Source: a bacterium
Lineage (GTDB): Bacteria; CSSED10-310; JAFGSJ01
Direction of reading: 5' to 3'
DNA: 43,542 nucleotides
NCBI GenBank assembly: GCA_016934675.1
Contig: JAFGSJ010000137.1
Coordinates: 1 to 43,542 of the forward strand
Part shown: positions 15,536 through 25,226 of the stretch, in pieces
Position numbering within the stretch: the stretch's first letter is position 1
Layout of the letters: every line of letters begins with the position of its first letter
Made by a program: the position numbers and the translations under genes
The notes under the pieces: generated by a model
Told to the model about the DNA's origin: nothing
Seen by the model: the letters and a program-made list of their open reading frames with translations, nothing else
Databases searched by the model: none

Positions 15536-17488
15536 ATGGGGATTTCTGGGACGCTCTCGACGATGGCCCTTGCGGATATACTGCAATGGTTAAGTATGGG
15601 TTTCAAGACCGGTATATTGGAATTCAGACAGGACGAGCAGTTTAAAAAAATATACTTTCGAGACGGGACGATCATTTCGGCCAAATCCAGTGACAAGAAG
15701 GATGTCCTGGGCCAGATTCTCCTGCGTTCGCGTCGAATCGATGAGACAACCATCGAGAGATTGTTAGCCAAACAGAAACAGAGTGGCGTTCTTTTCGGCC
15801 GATTGCTTATCGAGGATAAAATCATTGATGAAGAGGAATTGACGCATTTCCTGCGTGTCCAGAGTGAGGAGATCATCTTTTCTTTGTTCAATTGGCAGGA
15901 AGCCACTTTTGAATTTATGGAATGTGAAATCCCCGAAAGTGAAATCATTCCGATCTCACTCAAGGTTGTCTCGTTGATCATGGAGGGGACCAAGCGTCAG
16001 GACGATTGGTCCCGCATTATTAAAGCCCTGCCTAATCCGGCCATGATTCTCGATTTTTCAGAAGATGGTCATATTTCCTTATTGACTCATAATCTCACAC
16101 CGGAGCAGAAAGCCATTGTCCACATGATCGACGGGACCAAAAGTATTGCCGAGTTATGCCTTCATTCCTCCCTGAGTGATTATGAAACCTATACTCTCCT
16201 GCATAGTCTGAAATCGGATGGTATTCTTGAAGTGAGAGGTGTCAAGGATGAGGATGCCGAACAGAATGAGAGGATCGAGCGTGAATGTATAAAAATAAAC
16301 GATTTACTTGAATTGGACAATTTAATTCAAGCCCAGGACTTGACCGAGAAACTGCGGGCTCAGTATCCGGAAAACGAGCAGGTCAAGCAGATCGGCGAGC
16401 AAGTCTCTCAGAAAGTTGAGCAGGAAATTGCCAAATTGATATATTCGGAAGACATAATCCCAAAGCCCAGTTACAGTAATGATCTGGGTGCACTGACCAG
16501 GCTCAATATCAGTGGTGAAGAGGGATTCCTCCTTTCGCGGATCGATGGACAGATGACTGTCAAAGAGATCAGGCTGATCAGCGGTTTCTCGAAAAAGGAA
16601 ATCCATTTCGCGCTCTACCGGCTCGTGGTCTTGAATGTGATCGAATTGATCGATTCGACCAAGAAAACGATTAGGCCGACAGTCAAGACGACTCAATCGA
16701 CCGTTAAGGGGGGCAAGGAGCACGAGACCATTATTTTTGATACTTCGTTTGCTGAAGATGTCTCAACGGCACAAAAACAGGCCGAGTCGGCTCTTTCTCC
16801 GGAGCTTACCCAAACAATCAATGACAAGTACAAGGTCTGCATGTTGGGCACCTATTATGAGATTCTGGGTGTACCGGAAGATGCAGACACTAATAAGATT
16901 CGAAATACCTATTACGACATCAGCAAAGTATTTCAGCCAGACCAGTATATCAATAAAGCCAGCAAGCCCATGCTCGATAAAATCGAGAAAATCCATAACC
17001 AGATCAGACGGGCGTTCGAGACTTTGGCGGACCCGTCCGAGAAAGGATTATATGATCGGAGCCTGAAACAGGCCATGACCCCGGGTGGGACTCCGATTAC
17101 GCCTGATCTCAAGGAAGCCGCGGGTGCCTTAAATGCGGAAGATGCCAAGAATTTCTTCAAATTGGGCCAGAATTCGTTCAAAAACAAGGATTACGAAACA
17201 GCGTATAAATATTTCAAGGAGGCCAATCAGGCCAGTCCAGACAATGCGATCTATCTCGGTATGCTGGCCCAGCTCGAATACAGGCACCTGAATGACCTGC
17301 CCTCTGCCGAGACTAACTGCCGCCGGGCCCTGACACTGACGCCTGATAATCCGAAATTGTATATCATCTTAGGAAAGATACTCGTCGAACAAAACCGTAT
17401 TCCGGAAGCAAAAAAAGCTCTCGAGAAAGCGGTCCAACTCGATCATTCCAATAAAATCGCCGCTCTCGAGCTAAAAAAACTGAAGTAA
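15536..17488 (+). CDS. DUF4388 (PatA N-terminal-like) protein with J-like domain and TPR tail
   Basis: A 650-residue cytoplasmic protein. Residues 1-110 are DUF4388-like (GTLSTMALADILQWLSMGFKTG), a domain found with response regulators and MglA-type systems. Winged-helix-like segments follow (TKSIAELCLHSSLSDYETY and GQMTVKEIRLISGFSKKE). Around residues 440-505 is a DnaJ-type fold (YYEILGVPEDADTNKIRNTY ... ALADPSEKGLYD-like end), but the HPD motif that activates Hsp70 reads QPD. The C terminus (about 535-650) has TPR repeats (FKLGQNSFKNKDYETAYKYF). The loss of the His suggests a structural rather than co-chaperone role. It lies 18 bases upstream of a receiver gene, and both probably belong to one signalling unit. 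Confidence 0.8.
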   Translation: MGISGTLSTMALADILQWLSMGFKTGILEFRQDEQFKKIYFRDGTIISAKSSDKKDVLGQILLRSRRIDETTIERLLAKQKQSGVLFGRLLIEDKIIDEEELTHFLRVQSEEIIFSLFNWQEATFEFMECEIPESEIIPISLKVVSLIMEGTKRQDDWSRIIKALPNPAMILDFSEDGHISLLTHNLTPEQKAIVHMIDGTKSIAELCLHSSLSDYETYTLLHSLKSDGILEVRGVKDEDAEQNERIERECIKINDLLELDNLIQAQDLTEKLRAQYPENEQVKQIGEQVSQKVEQEIAKLIYSEDIIPKPSYSNDLGALTRLNISGEEGFLLSRIDGQMTVKEIRLISGFSKKEIHFALYRLVVLNVIELIDSTKKTIRPTVKTTQSTVKGGKEHETIIFDTSFAEDVSTAQKQAESALSPELTQTINDKYKVCMLGTYYEILGVPEDADTNKIRNTYYDISKVFQPDQYINKASKPMLDKIEKIHNQIRRAFETLADPSEKGLYDRSLKQAMTPGGTPITPDLKEAAGALNAEDAKNFFKLGQNSFKNKDYETAYKYFKEANQASPDNAIYLGMLAQLEYRHLNDLPSAETNCRRALTLTPDNPKLYIILGKILVEQNRIPEAKKALEKAVQLDHSNKIAALELKKLK

Positions 17489-17506
17489 GCAAACGGACTG
17501 GAGACT

Positions 17507-17929
17507 ATGACTGAAAGTAAACCATCTGAACACGAGGCTGGGAATCGGACGGGATATATCCTCATCGCGGATGATACCGAATTTTTCAGATTGGTCCTGG
17601 GCGATGTCCTGAAAGCCGAGGGCTATCAGATTCTTTATGCCAAGGATGGTCGCGAGACACTCGAACAGATCATTGCCCACAAACATGAAATCTGTATGTT
17701 GATCATGGATGTGGTCATGCCGGAAATGACCGGTCGGGAGGTCCTGGAAAACCTGCGTGATCAGAATATCAAACTCCAGTTCCCCATCCTGATTATGACC
17801 GGTTTTAAACAGGACCCTGATGAAATCTTTATCTTCCGACAACTCGGGATTGACGGTTTTATCAGTAAATCAGAACCACCCCGTTTCTTTGTTGCCCGGA
17901 TAAAACAGACTTTACATCCTTGCAATTGA
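17507..17929 (+). CDS. Single-domain response regulator receiver protein
   Basis: A 140-residue protein made of one receiver domain. The acidic pair is in ILIADDTEFF, the phosphoacceptor Asp in LIMDVVMPEMTG, the conserved Thr in LIMTGF and the conserved Lys in GFISKSEPP. There is no output domain, so it would act by protein contact, as CheY does. It is probably co-transcribed with the DUF4388 gene upstream and is followed by a terminator. No histidine kinase is in the window. Confidence 0.88.
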   Translation: MTESKPSEHEAGNRTGYILIADDTEFFRLVLGDVLKAEGYQILYAKDGRETLEQIIAHKHEICMLIMDVVMPEMTGREVLENLRDQNIKLQFPILIMTGFKQDPDEIFIFRQLGIDGFISKSEPPRFFVARIKQTLHPCN

Positions 17930-17951
17930 TCGGTCAGATAGTGTATAACAG

Positions 17952-17976
17952 GGACAGGACCGGCTGTCCATTTTTT
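17952..17976 (+). terminator. Probable rho-independent terminator after the receiver gene
   Basis: GGACAG and CTGTCC form a 6-bp GC-rich stem with loop GACCGG, followed by A and six T residues. It would separate the DUF4388/receiver transcript from the MglA gene. Confidence 0.6.
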
Positions 17977-18046
17977 CGGAATGAATAGTCGGTTTGGCAT
18001 ATATGCTCAGCGCTCAGGTTAAAACTTCAACCAAAAGGGTGCCATC

Positions 18047-19267
18047 ATGGTTTTAATCAACTTTTCCGCAAAAGAGCTTACCGGCAAGATTGTTTATTAT
18101 GGACCGGGTTTGTGCGGCAAAACCACGAACCTTCAATATATTTACAAAAATCTTGCCCCCCGGATTAAAGGGCATTTCATTTCTTTGGCCACCGATGAAG
18201 ACCGGACCCTTTTCTTTGATTTTTTACCGATTGATCTGGGGCGGGTCAGAGGCATGCGGACGCGATTCATGTTGTATACCGTGCCTGGACAGGTTTTTTA
18301 CAATGAAACTCGCAAAGTGGTTATGCGCGGTGCTGACGCCATTGTTTTCGTGGCTGATTCTCAGGTTGATCGGGCTGATGCGAATATCGAGAGTTTCGAG
18401 AACATGAAAGAAAACCTCGTCCTGAACGGCATTAATCCTGATACAATCCCTCTTGTCTTCCAATATAATAAACGCGATGTAAAGCGGATCGTCCCCCTGG
18501 AAGAGCTTAATAAACAACTCAATCTCCGCAATGTTCCATACTTCGGTTCAATTGCCACTCAAGGCCATGGCGTGATGGAGACCTTCACCAGTATCGGGAA
18601 GATGTTGATGGTCGATTTGAAAAAGAACTACCACTTGAAAACCAAGCTGAAACAAACCGACCAGGATGAACCCGAACAAAAGGAGCAGCGGCCCGCGATC
18701 AAAGAAAAGCCGGTCGAGAAACCCGAAATCCGGGTCGAGGAACCGGTCGCGCTTACATCCACCCCTGCCCCGCAGCCACATCTTCAGACCCAGGATGAAC
18801 TGGCTGAATTGATCAGTCCAGAGGACAGCCCGATTGTCACGGAAGAACTATCCGAGGCCCTCAACACAGAGGCTCTACCGGTTGCCAAAGAAGAGGTTGT
18901 CCTTCATAGCCAGAAACTCTCCTGGTTTTCAATTGATGGTGATACACTCAAACGTGAGGAAGGTGATTCCCGCTCGACGCCTCTTGCCGGACTGAAACCC
19001 AAGCAAAAGCCTAGTCAACATCCCGTTCAATCGTCAGAAACCAAACCAACATCCATCGACCCTATCAAAACCGTTCAACCACCTGCCGGGGAACCCTTGC
19101 CTCCCATACCTGTTCAACACCTTCAGAATCAAGAAAACTCGCTCAAGAACGAAGTGGACCAATTGCGTCAGGAAAATCTGGAACTCAAGCAAAATCAGGC
19201 TGAACTGGTCAGACTCATGACTGAATTGAAAAAGGAAATTCAGACTATGCACAAAAAGGATTCATGA
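18047..19267 (+). CDS. MglA-type small Ras-like GTPase with long C-terminal coiled-coil tail
   Basis: A 406-residue protein. The first 195 residues are an MglA GTPase: start MVLINFSAKELTGKIVYYG, P-loop GPGLCGKTTN, switch-2 TVPGQVFYNETRKVVMRGAD in place of the usual DxxG, and NKRD for guanine recognition. MglA controls polarity and motility in myxobacteria. Typical MglA stops near 195 residues; here about 150 Pro/Glu-rich residues follow and end in a coiled coil (about 355-406, ENSLKNEVDQLRQENLELK). The tail may dock an effector or membrane partner. No MglB (roadblock) gene is adjacent; the DUF4388 and receiver genes upstream are a common setting for such GTPases. Confidence 0.88.
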   Translation: MVLINFSAKELTGKIVYYGPGLCGKTTNLQYIYKNLAPRIKGHFISLATDEDRTLFFDFLPIDLGRVRGMRTRFMLYTVPGQVFYNETRKVVMRGADAIVFVADSQVDRADANIESFENMKENLVLNGINPDTIPLVFQYNKRDVKRIVPLEELNKQLNLRNVPYFGSIATQGHGVMETFTSIGKMLMVDLKKNYHLKTKLKQTDQDEPEQKEQRPAIKEKPVEKPEIRVEEPVALTSTPAPQPHLQTQDELAELISPEDSPIVTEELSEALNTEALPVAKEEVVLHSQKLSWFSIDGDTLKREEGDSRSTPLAGLKPKQKPSQHPVQSSETKPTSIDPIKTVQPPAGEPLPPIPVQHLQNQENSLKNEVDQLRQENLELKQNQAELVRLMTELKKEIQTMHKKDS

Positions 19268-19352
19268 TCATTTGCCCCACAGATATGGATGATCGAGTTG
19301 AGAGTGTTCTCCTGCCTGAAAGTCGAATAATGAAAGATAGTAAAGGATCATC

Positions 19353-20867
19353 GTGCGCGTCCTGCTGATAAATACAAATCTGGAAGTCAACCCGTGGCCC
19401 GTAGTCCCGCTCGGATTGTGTTACCTGGCCAGCACACTCGAACATGCCGGCTATGAAGTCCGCCTGCTTGACCTGACATTCGGTCACCGCAGGGAACGGC
19501 GCCTGCGGCAGATTATCCAGTCATTCAGACCCGATTGCATCGGGATTTCGATTCGTAATATCGACAATGTCAATATGTGTCAGCCCTTTTTCTATCTCGA
19601 TGCGATTAAGACAAATATCGTCGATATGTGCCGGGAAACAAGTTCCGCACCTCTTCTCCTGGGCGGTTCGGCCATTGGGATCGCCCCTGAAGAAATACTC
19701 GACTTTCTGGCTGCGGATTATGCCATAGCCGGCGATGGCGAGCAACCCGTGCTGGCTTTACTCGAACAGCTCCAGAACAATAACGGCGGCTGTGCTCAAC
19801 CCACGGCCGGGGTCTATGCCCGCGATCGTATGGGGCAGATCATCAGCCCGCCCGAATTGAGCCGCTGTAACCTGGCGGATCTGGTCCATCCGGAACCGTA
19901 TCGCTGGATCGATTACAGGCTGTACGAAAAGCGGGGAGCGACCGCAAATATTCAGGCAAAGAGAGGCTGTGCCTTTCAGTGCATCTATTGCTCCTATAAC
20001 CTGATCGAGGGCAAGCACTATCGCTTACGCGAACCGTCAGATATAGCCGATGAAGTTGAAAAGTGGGTCCGTCATGCTCACCCGCGTTGTCTCGAATTTG
20101 TGGACAGCACCTTCAATGCCCCGCAACACCACGCCCTGGCCATTTGTGAGGAATTGGTCCGCAAAAACCTGAAGATGCGCTACACGACCATGGGACTCAA
20201 TCCAGGCTGTCTGTCCGATGATTTGATGATCGCCATGAAAGCAGCCGGTTTCGACCAGTTCATGTGTTCACCGGATTCAGCCTCACAAACCGTACTCGAA
20301 CGATTGCATAAAAATTTCGATCGGACCGACCTCGAAAAAGCTGTCAAACTCTTTCAAAAACATGATTTGAGGACATTCTGGTTCTTCGTCCTGGGCGGTC
20401 CGGGCGAGACAACGGCCACGCTCGAGGATACTCTCGACTTCTGCCAGAACTCGATTGATCCTCGAGATGTTATCCATTTGACCATCGGTTTCCGCGTCTT
20501 CGGACAGACGGAACTGGCCCGGATCATGCGCCGAGAGGGACTGCTCACTGATGGGCAGTCACTGCTTCGACCCACTTTCTATGTCTCGCCGCACGTCAAC
20601 GCCCGGGATATTCTCAGCCGCATACATGCCCGGGGTCGCAAACAGACCAATATCATTACCTACTTCGACATGGAATTGTACGATACATTAAAATATCTGA
20701 CCGAAACCTTCTTCCCGATCAATACTCCCGAACACAACTGGGTCCACATTCCAAACATCAATCGACAGCTTAACCGTCTGGGGATCTGGTCACACTTGCA
20801 CCGCAGACATCAAAAACGTCTGAATCGGCTTCATCAGAATACTTCACTTCCTGATATGCCAAACTAG
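19353..20867 (+). CDS. B12-binding radical SAM protein
   Basis: A 504-residue protein with a GTG start and AAAGGA upstream. The N-terminal 150 residues match the cobalamin-binding fold (VPLGLCYLASTLEHAGYEVRL, then LLLGGSAIGIAPEEIL). The radical SAM cluster motif C-x3-C-x2-C is in RGCAFQCIYCSYN. It belongs to the large B12/radical SAM group, which includes methyltransferases and ring-forming enzymes of lipids and natural products. The substrate cannot be told from the sequence, and the flanking genes give no pathway clue. Cytoplasmic. Confidence 0.85.
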   Translation: MRVLLINTNLEVNPWPVVPLGLCYLASTLEHAGYEVRLLDLTFGHRRERRLRQIIQSFRPDCIGISIRNIDNVNMCQPFFYLDAIKTNIVDMCRETSSAPLLLGGSAIGIAPEEILDFLAADYAIAGDGEQPVLALLEQLQNNNGGCAQPTAGVYARDRMGQIISPPELSRCNLADLVHPEPYRWIDYRLYEKRGATANIQAKRGCAFQCIYCSYNLIEGKHYRLREPSDIADEVEKWVRHAHPRCLEFVDSTFNAPQHHALAICEELVRKNLKMRYTTMGLNPGCLSDDLMIAMKAAGFDQFMCSPDSASQTVLERLHKNFDRTDLEKAVKLFQKHDLRTFWFFVLGGPGETTATLEDTLDFCQNSIDPRDVIHLTIGFRVFGQTELARIMRREGLLTDGQSLLRPTFYVSPHVNARDILSRIHARGRKQTNIITYFDMELYDTLKYLTETFFPINTPEHNWVHIPNINRQLNRLGIWSHLHRRHQKRLNRLHQNTSLPDMPN

Positions 20868-20913
20868 CTTCATTGACAATGATGCACGAGCCAATTACTG
20901 CGAAACGGTTACC

Positions 20914-22401
20914 TCAATCGTGAAACGCGTAAAGACGATATTTTCTTCCTGTCTGAAGATCATAGGCCAGGGCATAGAGTGTCCCGTCCAGACTAAGTGC
21001 TAAACTATTGAATCGTTGAGCGGGATCGTCATAAGTCCAGAGCAGAGAACCATCGGCATTCACAGCATAGATGTTGCTTGTTCCAGAGACATAAATATGT
21101 TCCTCACTGTCAACAGCCGACCCAAAGCCGTAAAGTCTGTCTGTTTCTGCTAGAACAGTGTGCCATTGAATCCAGCCCTGAGGATGAATGGCATAGAGTA
21201 CCTGACCTGTCCCGTAGCCGCCATCATCAGTGCATCCAAGGCAACCAAGCGTATACAGAATTCCCGACGGTCCCAAGGCCAGTGGTGAATGATTGCACGC
21301 ATTACAGTCCGGCGGTAAATCGAGATACCATGGTGTTTGGCCAAAGCAAGAGAGGTAGCCATAATCTCTGAACATATAAAAAGCATCATTCGGGTCAAAG
21401 ACAGGTGCGTAATACCCCGTACTAAGAATTAAATCCTGCCAAATGTTCTCCTCACCTTTATATGTAAAACGCTCGAGATAGCTGTAATATCCCTTGGTCG
21501 TGTTTTCCATGGTGATGATATCATAATCCTGGTTCATACCTATCGAACTTACGCCAAATTCTGTAGAAACACGGGATTCAAGATCACCCTCTTTATTGAG
21601 ATAATAAATGTAGCCGTCAATTCTATCATATCCTGTTTGATGACTGGAACCAACTATTAAACACCCATCAGGTCCGTAAGATAATGTCGCTAGCCGATGA
21701 CCATCGGGGTTTGTATAATGCCATCGCTCCGTTCCGTCTGGATGAATGGCTGTGATAGTCCCCGGAACCACATATCCCTCCTGATATGCGAGGACACCAT
21801 GGATCGTCCCGTCTTCGGAAAGATAGACCTGATGAGTTTTCGTCTCGACACGCCATTTCAAGGAACCATCCGGATTGATAACCGTCAAGACTTTTCCGCC
21901 AACGATAACTGAACCGTCGTGGTTGATAATGGGAGTTCCTGATGGCTCTTTATCGAAATCATATACCCATTTGAGTGTGTTGGTCATCGGACCGGGATAC
22001 GAGGAACGCCCGGTATTCATTCTATCGGCTCTCGGTAACGGCCAGTTGCTGCCTTCCCTATAGCGGACCTCGACCCAGGTGTTCGTACTGACCGAACCCA
22101 AATCGTTCTCCGCGGTCAAGGTATACCAGCTCGAGTACAATAACTCCCTGGACACCTGACCTGAAACAGGGAGGTCCTCTCCCGGATCGCTTATGGACGG
22201 TTCGATCCTGACCCGGTCTGCACCCTCGGTCTTCCAGGAAAACAGAAACATATCTCCACGATAACCAAGGCCTGGATCGATTGTAAACTCGATAATCACC
22301 GGCTCGTGTTGTTTCTCAATCTCGTCGTCGGAATCGAATACCGAACAGCCCGCAAAAACGAGGCTTATGGCTGTGAACAGAATTGTTATTTCTCGTCTCA
22401 T
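20914..22401 (-). CDS. Beta-propeller (PQQ-like) outer-membrane or periplasmic lipoprotein
   Basis: A 495-residue protein with a standard lipoprotein signal (ILFTAISLVFAGC). An Ig-like domain follows (EFTIDPGLGYRGDMFLFSWK). From about residue 120 there are repeated propeller blades of the kind seen in PQQ-like proteins: GSLKWRVETKT, GTERWHYTN, GWIQWHTVL and GSLLWTYDD. Such repeats form a beta-propeller and do not imply a PQQ cofactor. No catalytic residues are evident. It is transcribed convergently to the radical SAM gene with 46 bases between them. Function unknown. Confidence 0.8.
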   Translation of the reverse strand: MRREITILFTAISLVFAGCSVFDSDDEIEKQHEPVIIEFTIDPGLGYRGDMFLFSWKTEGADRVRIEPSISDPGEDLPVSGQVSRELLYSSWYTLTAENDLGSVSTNTWVEVRYREGSNWPLPRADRMNTGRSSYPGPMTNTLKWVYDFDKEPSGTPIINHDGSVIVGGKVLTVINPDGSLKWRVETKTHQVYLSEDGTIHGVLAYQEGYVVPGTITAIHPDGTERWHYTNPDGHRLATLSYGPDGCLIVGSSHQTGYDRIDGYIYYLNKEGDLESRVSTEFGVSSIGMNQDYDIITMENTTKGYYSYLERFTYKGEENIWQDLILSTGYYAPVFDPNDAFYMFRDYGYLSCFGQTPWYLDLPPDCNACNHSPLALGPSGILYTLGCLGCTDDGGYGTGQVLYAIHPQGWIQWHTVLAETDRLYGFGSAVDSEEHIYVSGTSNIYAVNADGSLLWTYDDPAQRFNSLALSLDGTLYALAYDLQTGRKYRLYAFHD

Positions 22402-22992
22402 GAGTTACTCCTTTCAGATTTGCTGACACATAATCATTTTCCTTATCAAGATAGCAAATCTTATGCCAACTGAATATGATCAGTTACCTGATTATGTGAT
22501 AATGATGAGACACGACCCTGATGAATAACGCTGAACGTCCCAATCACCATCACAGTAACACTCTGGAGACAATCGACTTACTCATGACAACAATGGCTCA
22601 TTCAAAAATTTCGTTATTATTAGCTCAATAGTTGTGCTGATCACTGTCAACATTCTGGACATCTGCTCTAAGAGTGAACATACTGTGAACAGTGACTGTA
22701 AGGGTGTGGTCAAATGTGGATGTAGTAGAGATGTGTTCGTGTGTCCCGTATTCGTATTTATTGATTCAATAATGCGGTCGACGAAACACCTGCTGATCTG
22801 CTGAGTTCGAGGCAAGCGTCCGAAGCGAAAGAAGCCGAGTAATTCGAACAATGGTCCCAAGACATCCGGGTCAACACCACGCAAGATTTGAGTCATTATA
22901 CTCTGAGTGTGATATGATGATTTTGCCTGATAGAAGGATTATCTGGAGACCATTAAAACTTTCGTTAGCACACCCAACAGAGCGAGTGGTTC
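22402..22992. other. Intergenic region without a convincing gene; possible decayed transposase
   Basis: A minus-strand frame of 104 codons at 22582-22896 begins MTQILRGVDPDVLGPLFELL and then loses any recognisable pattern. The start vaguely resembles transposase N termini, but the rest does not support a functional gene. Nothing else stands out apart from the likely promoters of the flanking divergent genes. Confidence 0.3.
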
Positions 22993-23466
22993 ATGAAGAA
23001 GCAAAGTGAAGTAGAGGCATTTTGGCAGTCCTATTTGGCTTCTTTATCTGAGGAGTCAGAGTTGCCCCCAATCTCCATTGAAGCCTGGTCATTCTGTGAC
23101 AATGAACAGGATGCAAATGAACTTGGTGATTTGGTGAAAGCTGGCATCAAAACCGCCACCTGTAGTCTGGTTTGGGCATACGAAGCGGATAAGGAGCAAC
23201 TGCCGACAGTGGGAGATCGCAGCATTATCACGAACTGGCAGGGGGAGCCTCTCTGCATCATAGAAATCACAGAGGTTCAAATCAAGGCGTTCAATGATGT
23301 TGATGATAGGTTCGCTTTCGACGAGGGGGAGGGAGATCGATCGTTAGCGTCATGGCGGGAAGCACATTGGAACGTCTTTTCAAGAGAATGTACTTCCATC
23401 GGACGAGAGCCTTCCGAAACAATGCTACTTCTGTGTGAGCGTTTTCGGGTGATCTTCCTCAAATAG
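22993..23466 (+). CDS. ASCH (PUA-like) domain protein
   Basis: A 157-residue protein. It has the ASCH pattern: an N-terminal helix (VEAFWQSYLAS), the central LVKAGIKTATCSLVWAYE with GIKTAT as the signature turn, then VGDRSIITNWQGEPLCIIEIT, and a C-terminal helix-strand pair (WREAHWNVFSREC). ASCH proteins have a PUA-like fold and are thought to bind RNA or modified nucleosides; some hydrolyse acetylated cytidine. It stands alone, convergent to the nuo operon, so its context gives no further clue. Confidence 0.8.
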   Translation: MKKQSEVEAFWQSYLASLSEESELPPISIEAWSFCDNEQDANELGDLVKAGIKTATCSLVWAYEADKEQLPTVGDRSIITNWQGEPLCIIEITEVQIKAFNDVDDRFAFDEGEGDRSLASWREAHWNVFSRECTSIGREPSETMLLLCERFRVIFLK

Positions 23467-23638
23467 GCAAATAGAAATAGTCTTGAAATGTATGGGCTCA
23501 TTACAGACTATATCCAAGACCGTTTGATATCATTTCATTAGGACAGCAAAATACACTGGGTTGACGAGAGTTATTCAATTGTAGGGTATGTCTCGCCTTG
23601 AACTCGCCTCGAATTGGACATGATCGGCCCGAATGGTC

Positions 23639-24118
23639 TCAAGAATTCAAGAGCAGGTCTTTTTTATAGATCAGGCTTTCCCGGGTAAAGTCAGCCATAT
23701 CGTAGATGCAGGTATCCATTCTGATGGCATCACAGGGGCAGGCCTCGACACAGAGTCCGCAGAAAACGCAGCGCAATTCGTCAATTTCATAGATCAGGGG
23801 GTATTTTTCGATGGTCGGGTCCTCATGTTCTGCAGCAACTATGGTGATGCAATCTGCGGGGCAGCTTGTGGCGCAAAGCATACAGGCGGTGCAGCGCGGG
23901 CTGCCATCGTCTCTTCTGGTCAGGCGGTGTTGTCCGCGGAAGCCGGTGGTGACCGTTTTGACTTGTTCGGGGTATTCGACGGTACGTATACCGCCGGGAC
24001 CGGAACGATGAAACAGGTTCGTGAGGGCGTGTTTCAAGGTGATAAAGAGGCCTTTGACGATCTCGACCAGATAGATTTTTTCGTGAAAGCTCATTTTCTG
24101 GTTGTTTTTCGAAGTCAT
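23639..24118 (-). CDS. nuoI: NADH-quinone oxidoreductase subunit I
   Basis: A 159-residue protein with two [4Fe-4S] motifs, CTACMLCATSCPADCI and CVFCGLCVEACPCDAI, which hold clusters N6a and N6b in the arm linking the peripheral and membrane parts of complex I. It lies 9 bases after nuoH. It is the last nuo gene here: nuoJKLMN, which would normally follow, are absent, and the next gene is on the other strand. Confidence 0.93.
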   Translation of the reverse strand: MTSKNNQKMSFHEKIYLVEIVKGLFITLKHALTNLFHRSGPGGIRTVEYPEQVKTVTTGFRGQHRLTRRDDGSPRCTACMLCATSCPADCITIVAAEHEDPTIEKYPLIYEIDELRCVFCGLCVEACPCDAIRMDTCIYDMADFTRESLIYKKDLLLNS

Positions 24119-24127
24119 TGTACACTC

Positions 24128-25204
24128 CTAACTCAGAAACATGAGTGCAATCCCGGTAATGAGAATATTGATCAGGGCAAGTGGAAGCATGACTTTCCAG
24201 CCGAGTTTCATGAGTTGATCGTAGCGGAAACGGGGCAGTGTCCAGCGTGTCCAGATGAAGCACCAGCAGAAGAACATAACTTTCAGTGAGAAAGCGGCAA
24301 TCTGGATGAGGCTGATCAGCAGGGACGGCAGGGGCAGAAAATGCGAGAACATCCGGAAACCGTCACGGAACAGAAAGGGGACCTGCCAACCGCCAAAGAA
24401 CAGGGTGGTGATCAGAGCGGCCATGACGATCATGTTCAGGTATTCGGCAGTATAGAACATGGCGAATTTGAGTCCGCTATATTCGGTATGGTATCCGGCC
24501 ACGAGTTCGGATTCGCCTTCAGGCAAGTCAAAGGGATTGCGGTTGACTTCGGCGAGGCCTGAGACGATAAAGAGAATGAAGGCGAGTGGTTGGAGCACGA
24601 TTCCCCAGGCCGGGAGGAAGCCGCCGAGCAGGGTGCCCTGTTTCTGGACGATAACCTGCAGGTCAACGGCCTGATAGATCATCAGCAGTCCGATGACGGA
24701 CAAGCCCAGGGTGAGTTCATAACTGATCATCTGGGCCGCGGACCGTAGGCCTCCCAGGAGTGAATACTTGTTATTCGAGGCCCAACCGGCCAAGAAAATG
24801 CCATAGACCCCGAGTGAACTGATCGCAAAAATAAAGAGTATGCCCACATTCAGGGGGGCCACCTGCAGATTGATCACTCTGTTCCCCAATCTGATCATAT
24901 CGCCGAAGGGAATGACGGCGAAGGTCAGCAGGGCCGGGATAATGACCATTACCGGGGCGAGGGTATGGAGGACGCTATTGGCCTTGGCTGGAACGATATC
25001 CTCCTTGAAGAACATTTTGATCACATCGGCCACGACATGAAACAGTCCCCCCAGGGTGAAGCCCAGGACAGCGGCCCGGTTGGGGCCGCGTCTATCCTGG
25101 ATATAGGCGCTTCCTTTGCGTTCCAGCCAGATGAACAGGGGCAACAAACCGAACTGGAACGACAGGATCAGGATTATTTTTATCAAAGTAATAAGATAAT
25201 CCAT
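24128..25204 (-). CDS. nuoH: NADH-quinone oxidoreductase subunit H
   Basis: A 358-residue membrane protein with about eight hydrophobic segments. Subunit H hallmarks are present: WLERKGSAYIQDRRGPNRA after the first helix, the acidic loop FDLPEGESELVAGYHTEYSG and the conserved RYDQLMKLGWK near the C terminus. It forms the quinone site with NuoB and NuoD. It is the only membrane-arm subunit in this operon besides NuoA. Confidence 0.93.
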   Translation of the reverse strand: MDYLITLIKIILILSFQFGLLPLFIWLERKGSAYIQDRRGPNRAAVLGFTLGGLFHVVADVIKMFFKEDIVPAKANSVLHTLAPVMVIIPALLTFAVIPFGDMIRLGNRVINLQVAPLNVGILFIFAISSLGVYGIFLAGWASNNKYSLLGGLRSAAQMISYELTLGLSVIGLLMIYQAVDLQVIVQKQGTLLGGFLPAWGIVLQPLAFILFIVSGLAEVNRNPFDLPEGESELVAGYHTEYSGLKFAMFYTAEYLNMIVMAALITTLFFGGWQVPFLFRDGFRMFSHFLPLPSLLISLIQIAAFSLKVMFFCWCFIWTRWTLPRFRYDQLMKLGWKVMLPLALINILITGIALMFLS

Positions 25205-25226
25205 GCTTCAAAGGTCCCTTTCCAGG

